DNA from: G963669295 sp963669295
Lineage (GTDB): Bacteria; Bacteroidota; Bacteroidia; Flavobacteriales_D; CALLUQ01
Assembly (NCBI GenBank): GCA_963669295.1
Contig: OY769938.1
Location: 124,001-188,000 of the forward strand
Direction: 5' to 3'
Length of the DNA: 64,000 nt
Shown: piece after piece, positions 34,774 through 42,004 of the stretch
Layout: each line of letters begins with the position of its first letter
How positions within the stretch are numbered: the first letter of the stretch is position 1
Program-made: the position numbers and the translations under genes
Notes under the pieces: model-generated
Told to the model about the DNA's origin: nothing
Databases searched by the model: none
Seen by the model: the letters and a program-made list of their open reading frames with translations, nothing else

Positions 34774-35793
34774 ATGAAACAATTTATTGTTATTGGTGCG
34801 CTTTCTCTGTTCTGCGTTAATGGTATAGCCCAGGTAAAAACTTCACTTTACCCCAGTGGCAACATTCAATGCGAGCGTTCCATCAAAAACAATATGCTGA
34901 ACGGAAAGTATACGTCTTATTATGAAAACGGTACTAAAAAAGCCGAAGGGCATTTTTCCAATAACTTACGCAAGGGCAAATGGACGCTATGGGCAGAAAC
35001 AGGTCAGAAAATACTGGTGCGCGATTATAGCGATGGGTACAACTACACCATCAAAGGCATGTGGGGCATGGATGGTAAAGCCAAAGACTATCAGCAACCT
35101 ACTTATCAAAACTACATCATAGCTCCCCGACTGGGGTTCCAGCCTTATTTCAAAATAACGGAAGAAAATGTGTTGGCAAGTAAAAGAGTATGGCGGCACA
35201 TTTCCATCCACGATGCAGTGAATGTCCCTTTATTTGAACCCTATGTATATCAAGCAATGTATAGCGCCTATGTAAATGGTGAAATTAAAGCTTACAGTAC
35301 CTCTTCAGATGAATTTAAAGAAACATTCTCGGCACAAAAATTTGATGAAGAATATGGAACAAAGGTTTATAAAACTGCTTTAAACGAAATTAAGGTGGTG
35401 GGCTATAACATCAAAGAAGATTGGTTTTACGATAAAGCCCGTGGTATTAGTGAAACACGCCTCATTGGTATTTGCCCGGTAGTAGAGGTTAAGGTAAAGA
35501 AACAAGGAGTAAAACAAGTCCCATTATGCTGGTTTTATTACCCGGAGGTACGCTCAATACTTGCCACCATTAAGGCAAAAGGAGAAAGTGGTTATTCGAG
35601 CCGGGTATTGAACGTTGAAAACTTGATTTTCTATCGCAATTTCTATGGCAAAATTTACAAAGAGAATAATGTCGACGATCGAACCATTGCAAAGGAAAAG
35701 AAAACCCCTGAAGCCATCGCAAAAGAAATCGATCGTATTGAGTTGGAAATCATTGAACTTGAACACAAAATCTGGTTGGGTGAAACATTATAA
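34774..35793 (+). CDS. MORN-repeat protein fused to a PorN/GldN-like domain
   Basis: 339 residues from the ATG at 34774; the in-frame extension to 34705 runs through the terminator and is rejected. Signal peptide to about 20 (CVNGIAQ). Residues 25-95 hold MORN/YwqK-type repeats (YPSGNIQCERS, GKYTSYYENGTKKAEGHF, LRKGKWTLW). Residues about 125-335 match the layout of PorN/GldN: a KRVWRHISIHDAVNVPLFEP segment, NIKEDWFYDKARGISETRLIGICPV, PLCWFYYPEVRSIL, and KENNVDDRTI followed by an acidic helix ending EHKIWLG. PorN/GldN is a periplasmic ring component of the T9SS. It is followed 3 bases later by three GYF_2 genes; no gldK/L/M genes are near. Confidence 0.8.
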   Translation: MKQFIVIGALSLFCVNGIAQVKTSLYPSGNIQCERSIKNNMLNGKYTSYYENGTKKAEGHFSNNLRKGKWTLWAETGQKILVRDYSDGYNYTIKGMWGMDGKAKDYQQPTYQNYIIAPRLGFQPYFKITEENVLASKRVWRHISIHDAVNVPLFEPYVYQAMYSAYVNGEIKAYSTSSDEFKETFSAQKFDEEYGTKVYKTALNEIKVVGYNIKEDWFYDKARGISETRLIGICPVVEVKVKKQGVKQVPLCWFYYPEVRSILATIKAKGESGYSSRVLNVENLIFYRNFYGKIYKENNVDDRTIAKEKKTPEAIAKEIDRIELEIIELEHKIWLGETL

Positions 35794-35796
35794 CCT

Positions 35797-36303
35797 ATGA
35801 ACGATTACCACTATTTACATGGCGACAAAAAATATGGTCCTTTTTCACTAAAGGAAATGCAACAAAAAGGGTTAACCATTGACACTACCGTTTGGAAACC
35901 AGGGTTACCTACATGGGTACCCATTACTTCGCTAAATGAATTAAAGGATCACATCAAAGTGGTTCCTCCATCGCCTGCTGTAAGTCCTATGCCAGGTAAC
36001 AAAAGAGCAAGTTTCTTAGACACTTCCAACGATGAAAAGAGTTTACGGTTAATGGGTATACTGGCCATCGTTTATTTTGGCCTGCCTTTAATCACAAGTT
36101 TCCTTTGGGGGCTTTTTTACAGCCCTATTTTTCGCCTTTTATTTGGGCTAATTTACCTGGGTGTTCCTGTAATGCTCGCCATTCACTCGAAAAACAACAA
36201 CATAAAAGTGGCAGTTTTTATACTCACTGGTTTACTTCTTTTAAAACGTATTTATTACATGTTTTTCGACTACGGGAGCGATTTCACTTATTTTCAGTTT
36301 TAA
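35797..36303 (+). CDS. GYF_2 (DUF4339) domain membrane protein 1
   Basis: 168 residues. An N-terminal GYF_2 domain (1-50: YHYLHGDKKYGPFSLKEMQQKG, VWKPGLPTWVPI) is followed by a Pro-rich linker and three hydrophobic segments (about 85-160). GYF_2 domains bind Pro-rich peptides or act as cytoplasmic adaptors on membrane proteins. It lies 3 bases behind the PorN-like gene. Confidence 0.88.
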   Translation: MNDYHYLHGDKKYGPFSLKEMQQKGLTIDTTVWKPGLPTWVPITSLNELKDHIKVVPPSPAVSPMPGNKRASFLDTSNDEKSLRLMGILAIVYFGLPLITSFLWGLFYSPIFRLLFGLIYLGVPVMLAIHSKNNNIKVAVFILTGLLLLKRIYYMFFDYGSDFTYFQF

Positions 36304-36306
36304 CCT

Positions 36307-36777
36307 ATGAAACAATACTATTACACCAAAGGCCCTAAACGGTACGGCCCGGCTACCAGGGAAGAATTGAATGTACTTTCGCTCGATACAACTACCATGA
36401 TTTGGTTGGAAGGCATGGACTACTGGAGGCCCATTGCTGAGTTTCCTGAGTTAAATACAGTTTCCTCTACTCCAGGCAATCCTTACCAAAAAACCGCACC
36501 TTCTACCAATACTTTTGAAAAGAATTTTAAGGTAATGGCACTGGTGGCCATTTTAATTCCGGCTATGTCGGTACTCAACTACTTGTTAAACCTTGTTTTA
36601 GGGTGGGAAATTGCTGATTACTTTAGTCCTTTAATTACTTTGGGAAGCACTGCTTGTGGCATACTCATGGCGTTGTTTTGCAACAAGCAAAACCTTAAAA
36701 TAATTGGGCTTGTAGTAGTGGGCATTGGGTTTCTTTACGACATTTATCTCTTCTTTAATTATACACTCTACTACTAG
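36307..36777 (+). CDS. GYF_2 (DUF4339) domain membrane protein 2
   Basis: 156 residues, same design as its upstream neighbour: GYF_2 at 1-48 (YYYTKGPKRYGPATREELN, MIWLEGMDYWRPI), Ser/Thr/Pro linker, then three membrane helices (about 70-155). Separated by 3 bases from both neighbours, so one transcript is very likely. Confidence 0.88.
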   Translation: MKQYYYTKGPKRYGPATREELNVLSLDTTTMIWLEGMDYWRPIAEFPELNTVSSTPGNPYQKTAPSTNTFEKNFKVMALVAILIPAMSVLNYLLNLVLGWEIADYFSPLITLGSTACGILMALFCNKQNLKIIGLVVVGIGFLYDIYLFFNYTLYY

Positions 36778-36779
36778 TT

Positions 36780-37637
36780 ATGGCTTACTTCTATATCATA
36801 AACAATCAACAGTATGGGCCATGTAAGGCAGAAGAGTTGCTTCAAAATGGTGTAACTACCGATACCTTTGTATGGGCTGAAGGCATGGCAGATTGGCAAA
36901 AAGCTGGTTCAGTTAGTGCCCTACAACATTTATTTCCACAAGCTTCTACCCCACCACCGCCTCCTATTCCAAATCAGCCACCACATCAAGGAGCACCGCA
37001 TGTACAACAACAATACTTCAGCAATATTCCTCCAACTGCAGAAGAAGAAGATTTAATTGCTCACCCAAGAACACCTGAAGGGCAACAAATCAAACACAAG
37101 TACAAGCAGTTTTCAATTTTTTACTGGGTTGGTTGGGGCTTTTTATTGATTGGTTCTCTTGCCTTTCCCCTATTGGTAGAACTTGACATTCTGCGATGGC
37201 GCTATGATGAAGAGTATTTTACCATCATCATCATTATGAGTATTCTATTGCAAGTACCTGCCATTGTGTTTAGCATGCAAATTCTTTATCGAACCTGGGC
37301 CAATATTGAACAAGGATATGCTCGCACCAGCCCTGGTAATGCTGTTGGTTTCTTGTTTATCCCATTTTTTAATTTGTACTGGGTATTTCAGGCTTATTGG
37401 GGGCTTGCCATCGACCTTAACAGGTATATGATCGATCGGGGCCTTTCGAAACGAAAGTGGCTGGACGAAACATTTGCATTGGCTTATGCTATTGTTGTTG
37501 CAGCACAAATACTACCTATCATTGGATACCTGGCTATTTTAGGAAACCTCGTCCTTACCTTCATCATGTTTAACAAGCTACATAAAGCATCTATTTTGCT
37601 GATGGAAAGAAGGTACGGTAGTATGGGGAGCAACTAA
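36780..37637 (+). CDS. GYF_2 domain protein with DUF4328-like multi-pass membrane region
   Basis: 285 residues. GYF_2 domain at 1-50 (YFYIINNQQYGPCKAEELLQ, VWAEGMADWQKAG), a linker with seven prolines in a row region (about 58-75), then a four- to five-helix membrane domain (about 110-275) with ILYRTWANIEQGYARTSPGNAVGFLFIPFFNLYWVFQAYWGLAIDLN, similar to DUF4328 proteins. Its stop overlaps the end of the opposite-strand Lys/Cys micro-protein by 4 bases. Confidence 0.87.
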   Translation: MAYFYIINNQQYGPCKAEELLQNGVTTDTFVWAEGMADWQKAGSVSALQHLFPQASTPPPPPIPNQPPHQGAPHVQQQYFSNIPPTAEEEDLIAHPRTPEGQQIKHKYKQFSIFYWVGWGFLLIGSLAFPLLVELDILRWRYDEEYFTIIIIMSILLQVPAIVFSMQILYRTWANIEQGYARTSPGNAVGFLFIPFFNLYWVFQAYWGLAIDLNRYMIDRGLSKRKWLDETFALAYAIVVAAQILPIIGYLAILGNLVLTFIMFNKLHKASILLMERRYGSMGSN

Positions 37638-37786
37638 AACTTAGGGCACTTTTTACAAGCAGTGCCTTTGCGTTTATACTTTTTGCAACATTTCTTTTTC
37701 TTGCATTCAAACTCCGCCATTTGTGCTTCCTCTACTAAAGGAGTGCAGTATGAAATTAATGATCCGTTGAATGCTAACTTTTGCAT
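37634..37786 (-). CDS. 50-residue Lys/Cys-rich micro-protein
   Basis: An ORF of 50 codons on the minus strand, ATG at 37786, stop at 37634. The N-terminal half is MQKLAFNGSLISYC and TPLVEEAQ; the C-terminal half, from an internal Met at residue 23, is MAEFECKKKKCC, KKYKRKGTACKKCPKF: six Cys and 14 Lys in about 28 residues with C-x4-CC and C-x2-C spacing. Such a composition is hard to get by chance at this GC content and suggests a metal- or nucleic-acid-binding knuckle. The start could be either Met. It converges on the GYF_2/DUF4328 gene (4-base overlap). Confidence 0.6.
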   Translation of the reverse strand: MQKLAFNGSLISYCTPLVEEAQMAEFECKKKKCCKKYKRKGTACKKCPKF

Positions 37787-37833
37787 AATTGTTGTGCTAA
37801 ACATTACAAAACTACTTTTAGTACTTCAAAGAC

Positions 37834-37866
37834 GCAATACCATAAAGAAGGTATATTGCGTTTTTA
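37834..37866 (+). terminator. Imperfect hairpin with T tract
   Basis: CGCAATA-CC, loop ATAAAGAA, GG-TA-TATTGCG, then five T. It lies between the GYF_2 operon and the M23-like gene and may end rightward transcription from the operon. Confidence 0.6.
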
Positions 37867-37882
37867 TAAGTACTTTAATGCA

Positions 37883-38965
37883 ATGATGCGCGCTATTTTC
37901 TTCATAACATGTTACTTTATTGCTACTGTGGCTGTTGCCCAAACCGATGCACAAGAAGTAAAACACCCTATTAAGTGTCCTGTGCATTACCACGAAGGGG
38001 AGCACTTTTGTACTATGGGCAATAGCTATGCGCAAATTCAAACGTATGGAAGTCGCCAATACCTGCACCCAGGTATTGACATTTTGACTGAAGATTACAC
38101 CCCTGTTTACAATGTAAAACGAGGTATTGTAAAAGCCATCATTACCATTGGAAGCGATGCCATGTGGCGAATCGCTATTTCAGACGGCATAGAACCAGGG
38201 GCAACCGAAGGTTATTTATATGCTCACCTGGTACGTGACTCCATTCGTTTTGTGGTGGGCGATACGGTAGAAGCAGGCGAAGAACTTGGGGTTTTATATC
38301 CATGGCCTGTAAGCAACTATTCAACACATTTGCATTTTAGTCGTATAATCACCGATGGCGAACACTGGAATGGCAATTGGCGCCCCACCCATAATACATT
38401 GCTTGACATTAGTACCTACAAAGACACCGCTGCACCAATATTTGATACAATCAATAATGCTATTTTCACCTTCAGAAGTGAATTTGGGCATTACCTTTCA
38501 CCCGAATCTGTAACAGGAAAAGTTCAATTGATTTTCAACTGTTACGATGTAGGAAATACTCGTTTTAAAACTGGCATCTACGCTTACGAGTGCACTATAG
38601 CACCTGCTTCAAAACCAGCAAACGCATTGGTTTCCACCAAATTTAAGTTCAACATGAACCTGGATCGGTATGTGCATAATGAACAAACCAATGCGGTGGT
38701 ACCTATCATATATTCGATGGATAAGGTGTATACCTCTGAAAGCGATTATGTAACCCGGAACTTCTTCTATAAAGTATTGCAAAATGGCACCTGGACTCCT
38801 TTTTCTATCAATTACGCAGATACATACATTGACATGGAAAGTTGGGAAGAAGGAAATTATACCGTAACCATCACGGCTTTCGATGCTGGTGGCAATAGTA
38901 CTTCAGCAACCATGCCGTTTACAGTAAGTCACCCTAAAAAGAACAAGAAAAGCATTACAGATTAG
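37883..38965 (+). CDS. M23-like (LytM/peptidoglycan endopeptidase fold) exported protein
   Basis: 360 residues from the ATG at 37883 (37886 equally possible); the frame before it runs through the hairpin. Signal peptide to about 19 (VAVAQ). M23 elements: YLHPGIDIL (His and Asp ligands), a GYLYAHLVRDSIRFVVGDTVEAGEELGVL segment and STHLHFSR (His-x-His). All metal ligands are present. The C-terminal 200 residues are Ig-like beta domains. M23 enzymes cut peptidoglycan cross-bridges or act as EnvC-like activators. It converges on the GH3 gene (2-base gap). Confidence 0.82.
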   Translation: MMRAIFFITCYFIATVAVAQTDAQEVKHPIKCPVHYHEGEHFCTMGNSYAQIQTYGSRQYLHPGIDILTEDYTPVYNVKRGIVKAIITIGSDAMWRIAISDGIEPGATEGYLYAHLVRDSIRFVVGDTVEAGEELGVLYPWPVSNYSTHLHFSRIITDGEHWNGNWRPTHNTLLDISTYKDTAAPIFDTINNAIFTFRSEFGHYLSPESVTGKVQLIFNCYDVGNTRFKTGIYAYECTIAPASKPANALVSTKFKFNMNLDRYVHNEQTNAVVPIIYSMDKVYTSESDYVTRNFFYKVLQNGTWTPFSINYADTYIDMESWEEGNYTVTITAFDAGGNSTSATMPFTVSHPKKNKKSITD

Positions 38966-38967
38966 GT

Positions 38968-40143
38968 TTACTTCAAGCGTTCCTTGAGTTGCATAATACG
39001 TTGATACGACTGATCGATGCGTTCTTCTTTTATGACTTCTTCTTTCACCAGCTTCACAATAATGTCAATGGCTTTGGCAGCTATATCATCATCGTAATCG
39101 ATGTTGTTCCCAAACAATAAAATGTCGACCCCACTGTTTAACGACATCGTAATGGCCTCCTCCAATCCATAAAAAGAGGTGATGGCTTTCATTTGCATAT
39201 CATCTGACACCACCACTCCTTGAAATCCAAGGCTATCTCTCAACAACCCGTTGATGGCATTACTGGAAAGTGTAGCTGGTACTACCGAGTCGATATGGGC
39301 ATTAAAAATATGGGCTGTCATCACCATGTCACATCGCCCAGAATCAATGATTGTTTGAAATGGAATCAACTCGCTGGTTGTCCATGTTTCTGTAACATCA
39401 GCCATCCCATGATGTGAATCGTTCCATGCGCTACCATGGCCTGGGAAATGCTTGATTGCAGTTAGTACATTACTATGGTGATGTGCATCGATGGTAGCAA
39501 TGGCATGTGTGGCTACTTTATCCGGATCGCTTGAAAAGCTACGCTCTATCTTTCCTATAACCGGATTGGCAGGGTTCACATTTACATCCACTACAGGCGC
39601 AAAATTAAGGTTGATGCCTAACAATTGAAGTGTGTTTGCAGTTATGCTACCATAATGATAAGTACTGTCTATATTGTCTTTGTTGCCGATCTCCTGGGCT
39701 GAAATGCTTTCTGGAAATCCATACTTACTTTTGAGTCGATTTACCAAACCACCTTCCTGATCAATGGCAATGAATAAAGGCACATCGGATGCATTTTGCA
39801 ATTGGGTGCACAATGTGGCTAATTGCTGCTGAGAAGCTATATTGCGTTCAGCTTTACCGGTTAGCACATCGCGCTCAAACAGGATGATTCCCCCCAGGTG
39901 TTGCTCCTTGATAGCACGTACAATTTTGCTGGTAGAATCTACCTCCATTCCTCGAAAGCCCACCAGCAACATTTGCCCTACCTTTTGCCGAAGTTGTTGT
40001 TCTTTTAGCAGCGTAGAGTCTACGATCGATGCTTCTTGAATGTCTACGGTATCATGCGATTCCCCTGCTGCGCAGGCACATAACAGAAATGCTAAAAAAA
40101 CAACAGTTATTCTTAAAAAACGACGACTAAACAAGCAATTCAT
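38968..40143 (-). CDS. GH3 family beta-N-acetylhexosaminidase-like lipoprotein (NagZ-type)
   Basis: 391 residues. Lipobox LLCAC near residue 22-24. The GH3 N-terminal barrel has VGQMLLVGFRG, GGIILFERD, IAIDQEGGLVNRL, NFAPVVDVN, the NagZ signature KHFPGHGSAWNDSHHG (catalytic Asp/His loop) and the nucleophile Asp in VVVSDDMQMKAI. The GH3 C-terminal domain is absent, as in NagZ. NagZ releases GlcNAc from muropeptides; this one is exported and lipidated, so it acts outside the cytoplasm. A -7 box (minus-strand TATATTTG, 40176-40169) precedes it. Confidence 0.92.
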   Translation of the reverse strand: MNCLFSRRFLRITVVFLAFLLCACAAGESHDTVDIQEASIVDSTLLKEQQLRQKVGQMLLVGFRGMEVDSTSKIVRAIKEQHLGGIILFERDVLTGKAERNIASQQQLATLCTQLQNASDVPLFIAIDQEGGLVNRLKSKYGFPESISAQEIGNKDNIDSTYHYGSITANTLQLLGINLNFAPVVDVNVNPANPVIGKIERSFSSDPDKVATHAIATIDAHHHSNVLTAIKHFPGHGSAWNDSHHGMADVTETWTTSELIPFQTIIDSGRCDMVMTAHIFNAHIDSVVPATLSSNAINGLLRDSLGFQGVVVSDDMQMKAITSFYGLEEAITMSLNSGVDILLFGNNIDYDDDIAAKAIDIIVKLVKEEVIKEERIDQSYQRIMQLKERLK

Positions 40144-40199
40144 AGCTTCAATATTGTTTTTAGGATTTCAAATATACATGCTATTGTTGGATATGTACA

Positions 40200-40231
40200 T
40201 TTGACTTTCGCTTCAAAATTCGTTATATTTG
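40200..40231 (+). promoter_or_regulatory. Canonical Bacteroidota promoter without a following gene
   Basis: TTTG (40200-40203), 20-base spacer, TATATTTG (40224-40231): an exact match to TTTG-N19-21-TAnnTTTG on the plus strand. No plus-strand protein gene follows before the convergent FAD oxidase gene; it appears to drive a short RNA. Confidence 0.65.
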
Positions 40232-40237
40232 ATATGC

Positions 40238-40396
40238 TAGTAATTAACTCAAAATCTGGAATTATGAATTACATTTTTGTTGTTTCATGGTAAACACCAT
40301 GTTTGTAATCTACTTCTATCCGTCCTGATTTCGTTACTCTCTCATAAGAAATACAAATAAGCAATACAGTGGAAATTCCACTGTATTGCTTATTTA
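40238..40396 (+). ncRNA. Candidate small RNA (about 160 bases)
   Basis: Between the promoter at 40200-40231 and the long hairpin at 40355-40395 there is no gene on either strand. The stretch can fold: CATGGT/ACCATG with a 4-base loop (40288-40303) inside weaker flanking pairing (ATTACA with TGTAAT). It also holds a 9-codon reading frame at 40264 (MNYIFVVSW), which may be chance. The call is inference. Confidence 0.4.
40355..40395. terminator. 20-bp perfect hairpin, probably a bidirectional terminator
   Basis: Arms AAATAAGCAATACAGTGGAA (40355-40374) and its exact complement (40376-40395) around a single A. Its right arm overlaps the stop codon of the FAD oxidase gene (40390-40392). On the minus strand it is followed by TTTGTATTTC; on the plus strand by ATCATTATC. 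Confidence 0.7.
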
Positions 40397-41802
40397 TCAT
40401 TATCAAATACCTTTCCTGGGTTCATGATTCCTGTAGGGTCAAACACTTGTTTAATGTGCTTCATCAGTGTTAACTGTGTGTTATTGAACGCAATGTCCAT
40501 ATACCCCTTTTGCACGTAACCAATGCCATGTTCTCCCGATAAAGTTCCCTTAAGGCTTACCACCAATTCGAATATCTCTCGTATGCCCTTAGGCAACTGT
40601 TCTTCCCAAACCTCATCGCTCAAATCACCTTTTATGATGTTTACATGTAAATTACCATCTCCTGCATGCCCATAGCATACTGACTTGAACCCGTATCGAT
40701 TGCCTATATCTTTCACTCCCTTGAGCAATCGAGGCAGCTCATAACGTGGCACTACTGTATCTTCTTCTTTGTAGATGGAATTTGCTTTTACAGCCTCTGC
40801 TACCCTCCTGCGCATTTTCCACAGTGTAGCTTTTTGTTCCGCTGAATCCGCAAATAAAATCTCATCGCAACTGTGCGCTTCCATCACTTCTGCAATTTGT
40901 TCACATTCTTTTAACAGTACTTCCATGTCGTTGCCATCTACCTCAATCAACAAATGTGCTTGCACCTCTTCCTTGATAGAGATGTTGATTCCATCAACAA
41001 ACTGCAATGTCCAATCAATGGCGTCGCGTTCCATAAACTCCATTGCCGAAGGGGTAATGCCTGCTCTAAACACAGCTGATACTGCCTCACACGCTTTTTC
41101 AGCAGAAAAGAACGGCACCAACATCAATAAATTGTTTTTAGGGTAAGGAATCAAACGAAAGACTGCCTTCGTAATTACACCAAGAGTACCTTCACTTCCT
41201 ACCATCAGTTGGGTAAGGTTATAACCCGTAGAGTTTTTCAATACATTGGCACCGGTCCAAATAATTTCTCCATGAGGCAAAACCACCTCCAGGTTTAACA
41301 CATAATCTCTTGTTACCCCATATTTAACTGCTTTTGGGCCTCCGGCACACTCTGCCAGGTTTCCTCCAATAAAACAACTGCCACGGCTGGAAGGATCGGG
41401 CGGGTAAAACAATCCCTTTTCTATAACTGCTTCTTGAAATACTTGTGTAATTACCCCGGGCTCAATGGTAGCTTGCAGGTTCAGTTCATCGATATCAAGT
41501 ATACGGTTAAAGCGTTCCATCGACAGCCCCACACCACCATAAACCGATAAAGCGCCTCCACTCAACCCTGTTCTTCCCCCTATGGGCGTTACCGGAACAT
41601 TTGTTGCATAACATATTTTCATAATGGCTGCCACCTCTTCTGTATTACCGGGTTTTACCACTACTTCAGGAGGGAAGCTTAAATCTTCCGTTTCATCGTG
41701 TCCATATTGATTGAGGTACTCCTGGTCGAAGAATACATACCTCTCTCCAATTGCGCTTGCCAATTGCGTTGCAACTTCAGGTGTTACTCGATTAAACTTC
41801 AT
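40390..41802 (-). CDS. FAD-linked oxidase, GlcD/D-lactate dehydrogenase type
   Basis: 470 residues, typical length for GlcD. FAD-binding PCMH domain at about 35-215: PPEVVVKPGNTEEVAAIM, TPIGGRTGLSGGALSV, GLFYPPDPSSRGSCFIGGNLAE, GVTRDYVLNLEVVLPHG, MVGSEGTLGVITKA. The FAD-oxidase C domain follows, ending with CYGHAGDGNLHVNI and LSGEHGIGYVQKGYM. It oxidises a 2-hydroxy acid, probably glycolate or D-lactate, passing electrons to an acceptor. No glcE/glcF partner is nearby, so it may act alone. Confidence 0.92.
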   Translation of the reverse strand: MKFNRVTPEVATQLASAIGERYVFFDQEYLNQYGHDETEDLSFPPEVVVKPGNTEEVAAIMKICYATNVPVTPIGGRTGLSGGALSVYGGVGLSMERFNRILDIDELNLQATIEPGVITQVFQEAVIEKGLFYPPDPSSRGSCFIGGNLAECAGGPKAVKYGVTRDYVLNLEVVLPHGEIIWTGANVLKNSTGYNLTQLMVGSEGTLGVITKAVFRLIPYPKNNLLMLVPFFSAEKACEAVSAVFRAGITPSAMEFMERDAIDWTLQFVDGINISIKEEVQAHLLIEVDGNDMEVLLKECEQIAEVMEAHSCDEILFADSAEQKATLWKMRRRVAEAVKANSIYKEEDTVVPRYELPRLLKGVKDIGNRYGFKSVCYGHAGDGNLHVNIIKGDLSDEVWEEQLPKGIREIFELVVSLKGTLSGEHGIGYVQKGYMDIAFNNTQLTLMKHIKQVFDPTGIMNPGKVFDNDK

Positions 41803-42004
41803 TTTGTTTGCAATTTAAGGTACTATTTTACCGCCTACCATTACTATACAACCCCTCATCCGCTATTCACTTTTATCTTTTTTCGGTTTTAATTACCTTC
41901 GGGCAAATTTATAGCAGGGAACTACAAAGAAAGAATAATTGATGCATTAACGTGAAATTTGCGCGATTTTTGCATGAAGTTTCCGAAACAAACGTACACT
42001 GCAC

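Noticed and set aside
34774..35793. A YwqK-type antitoxin call for the MORN-repeat gene
   Set aside because: The repeats cover only about 70 residues; the larger part matches PorN/GldN, and no toxin gene is beside it.
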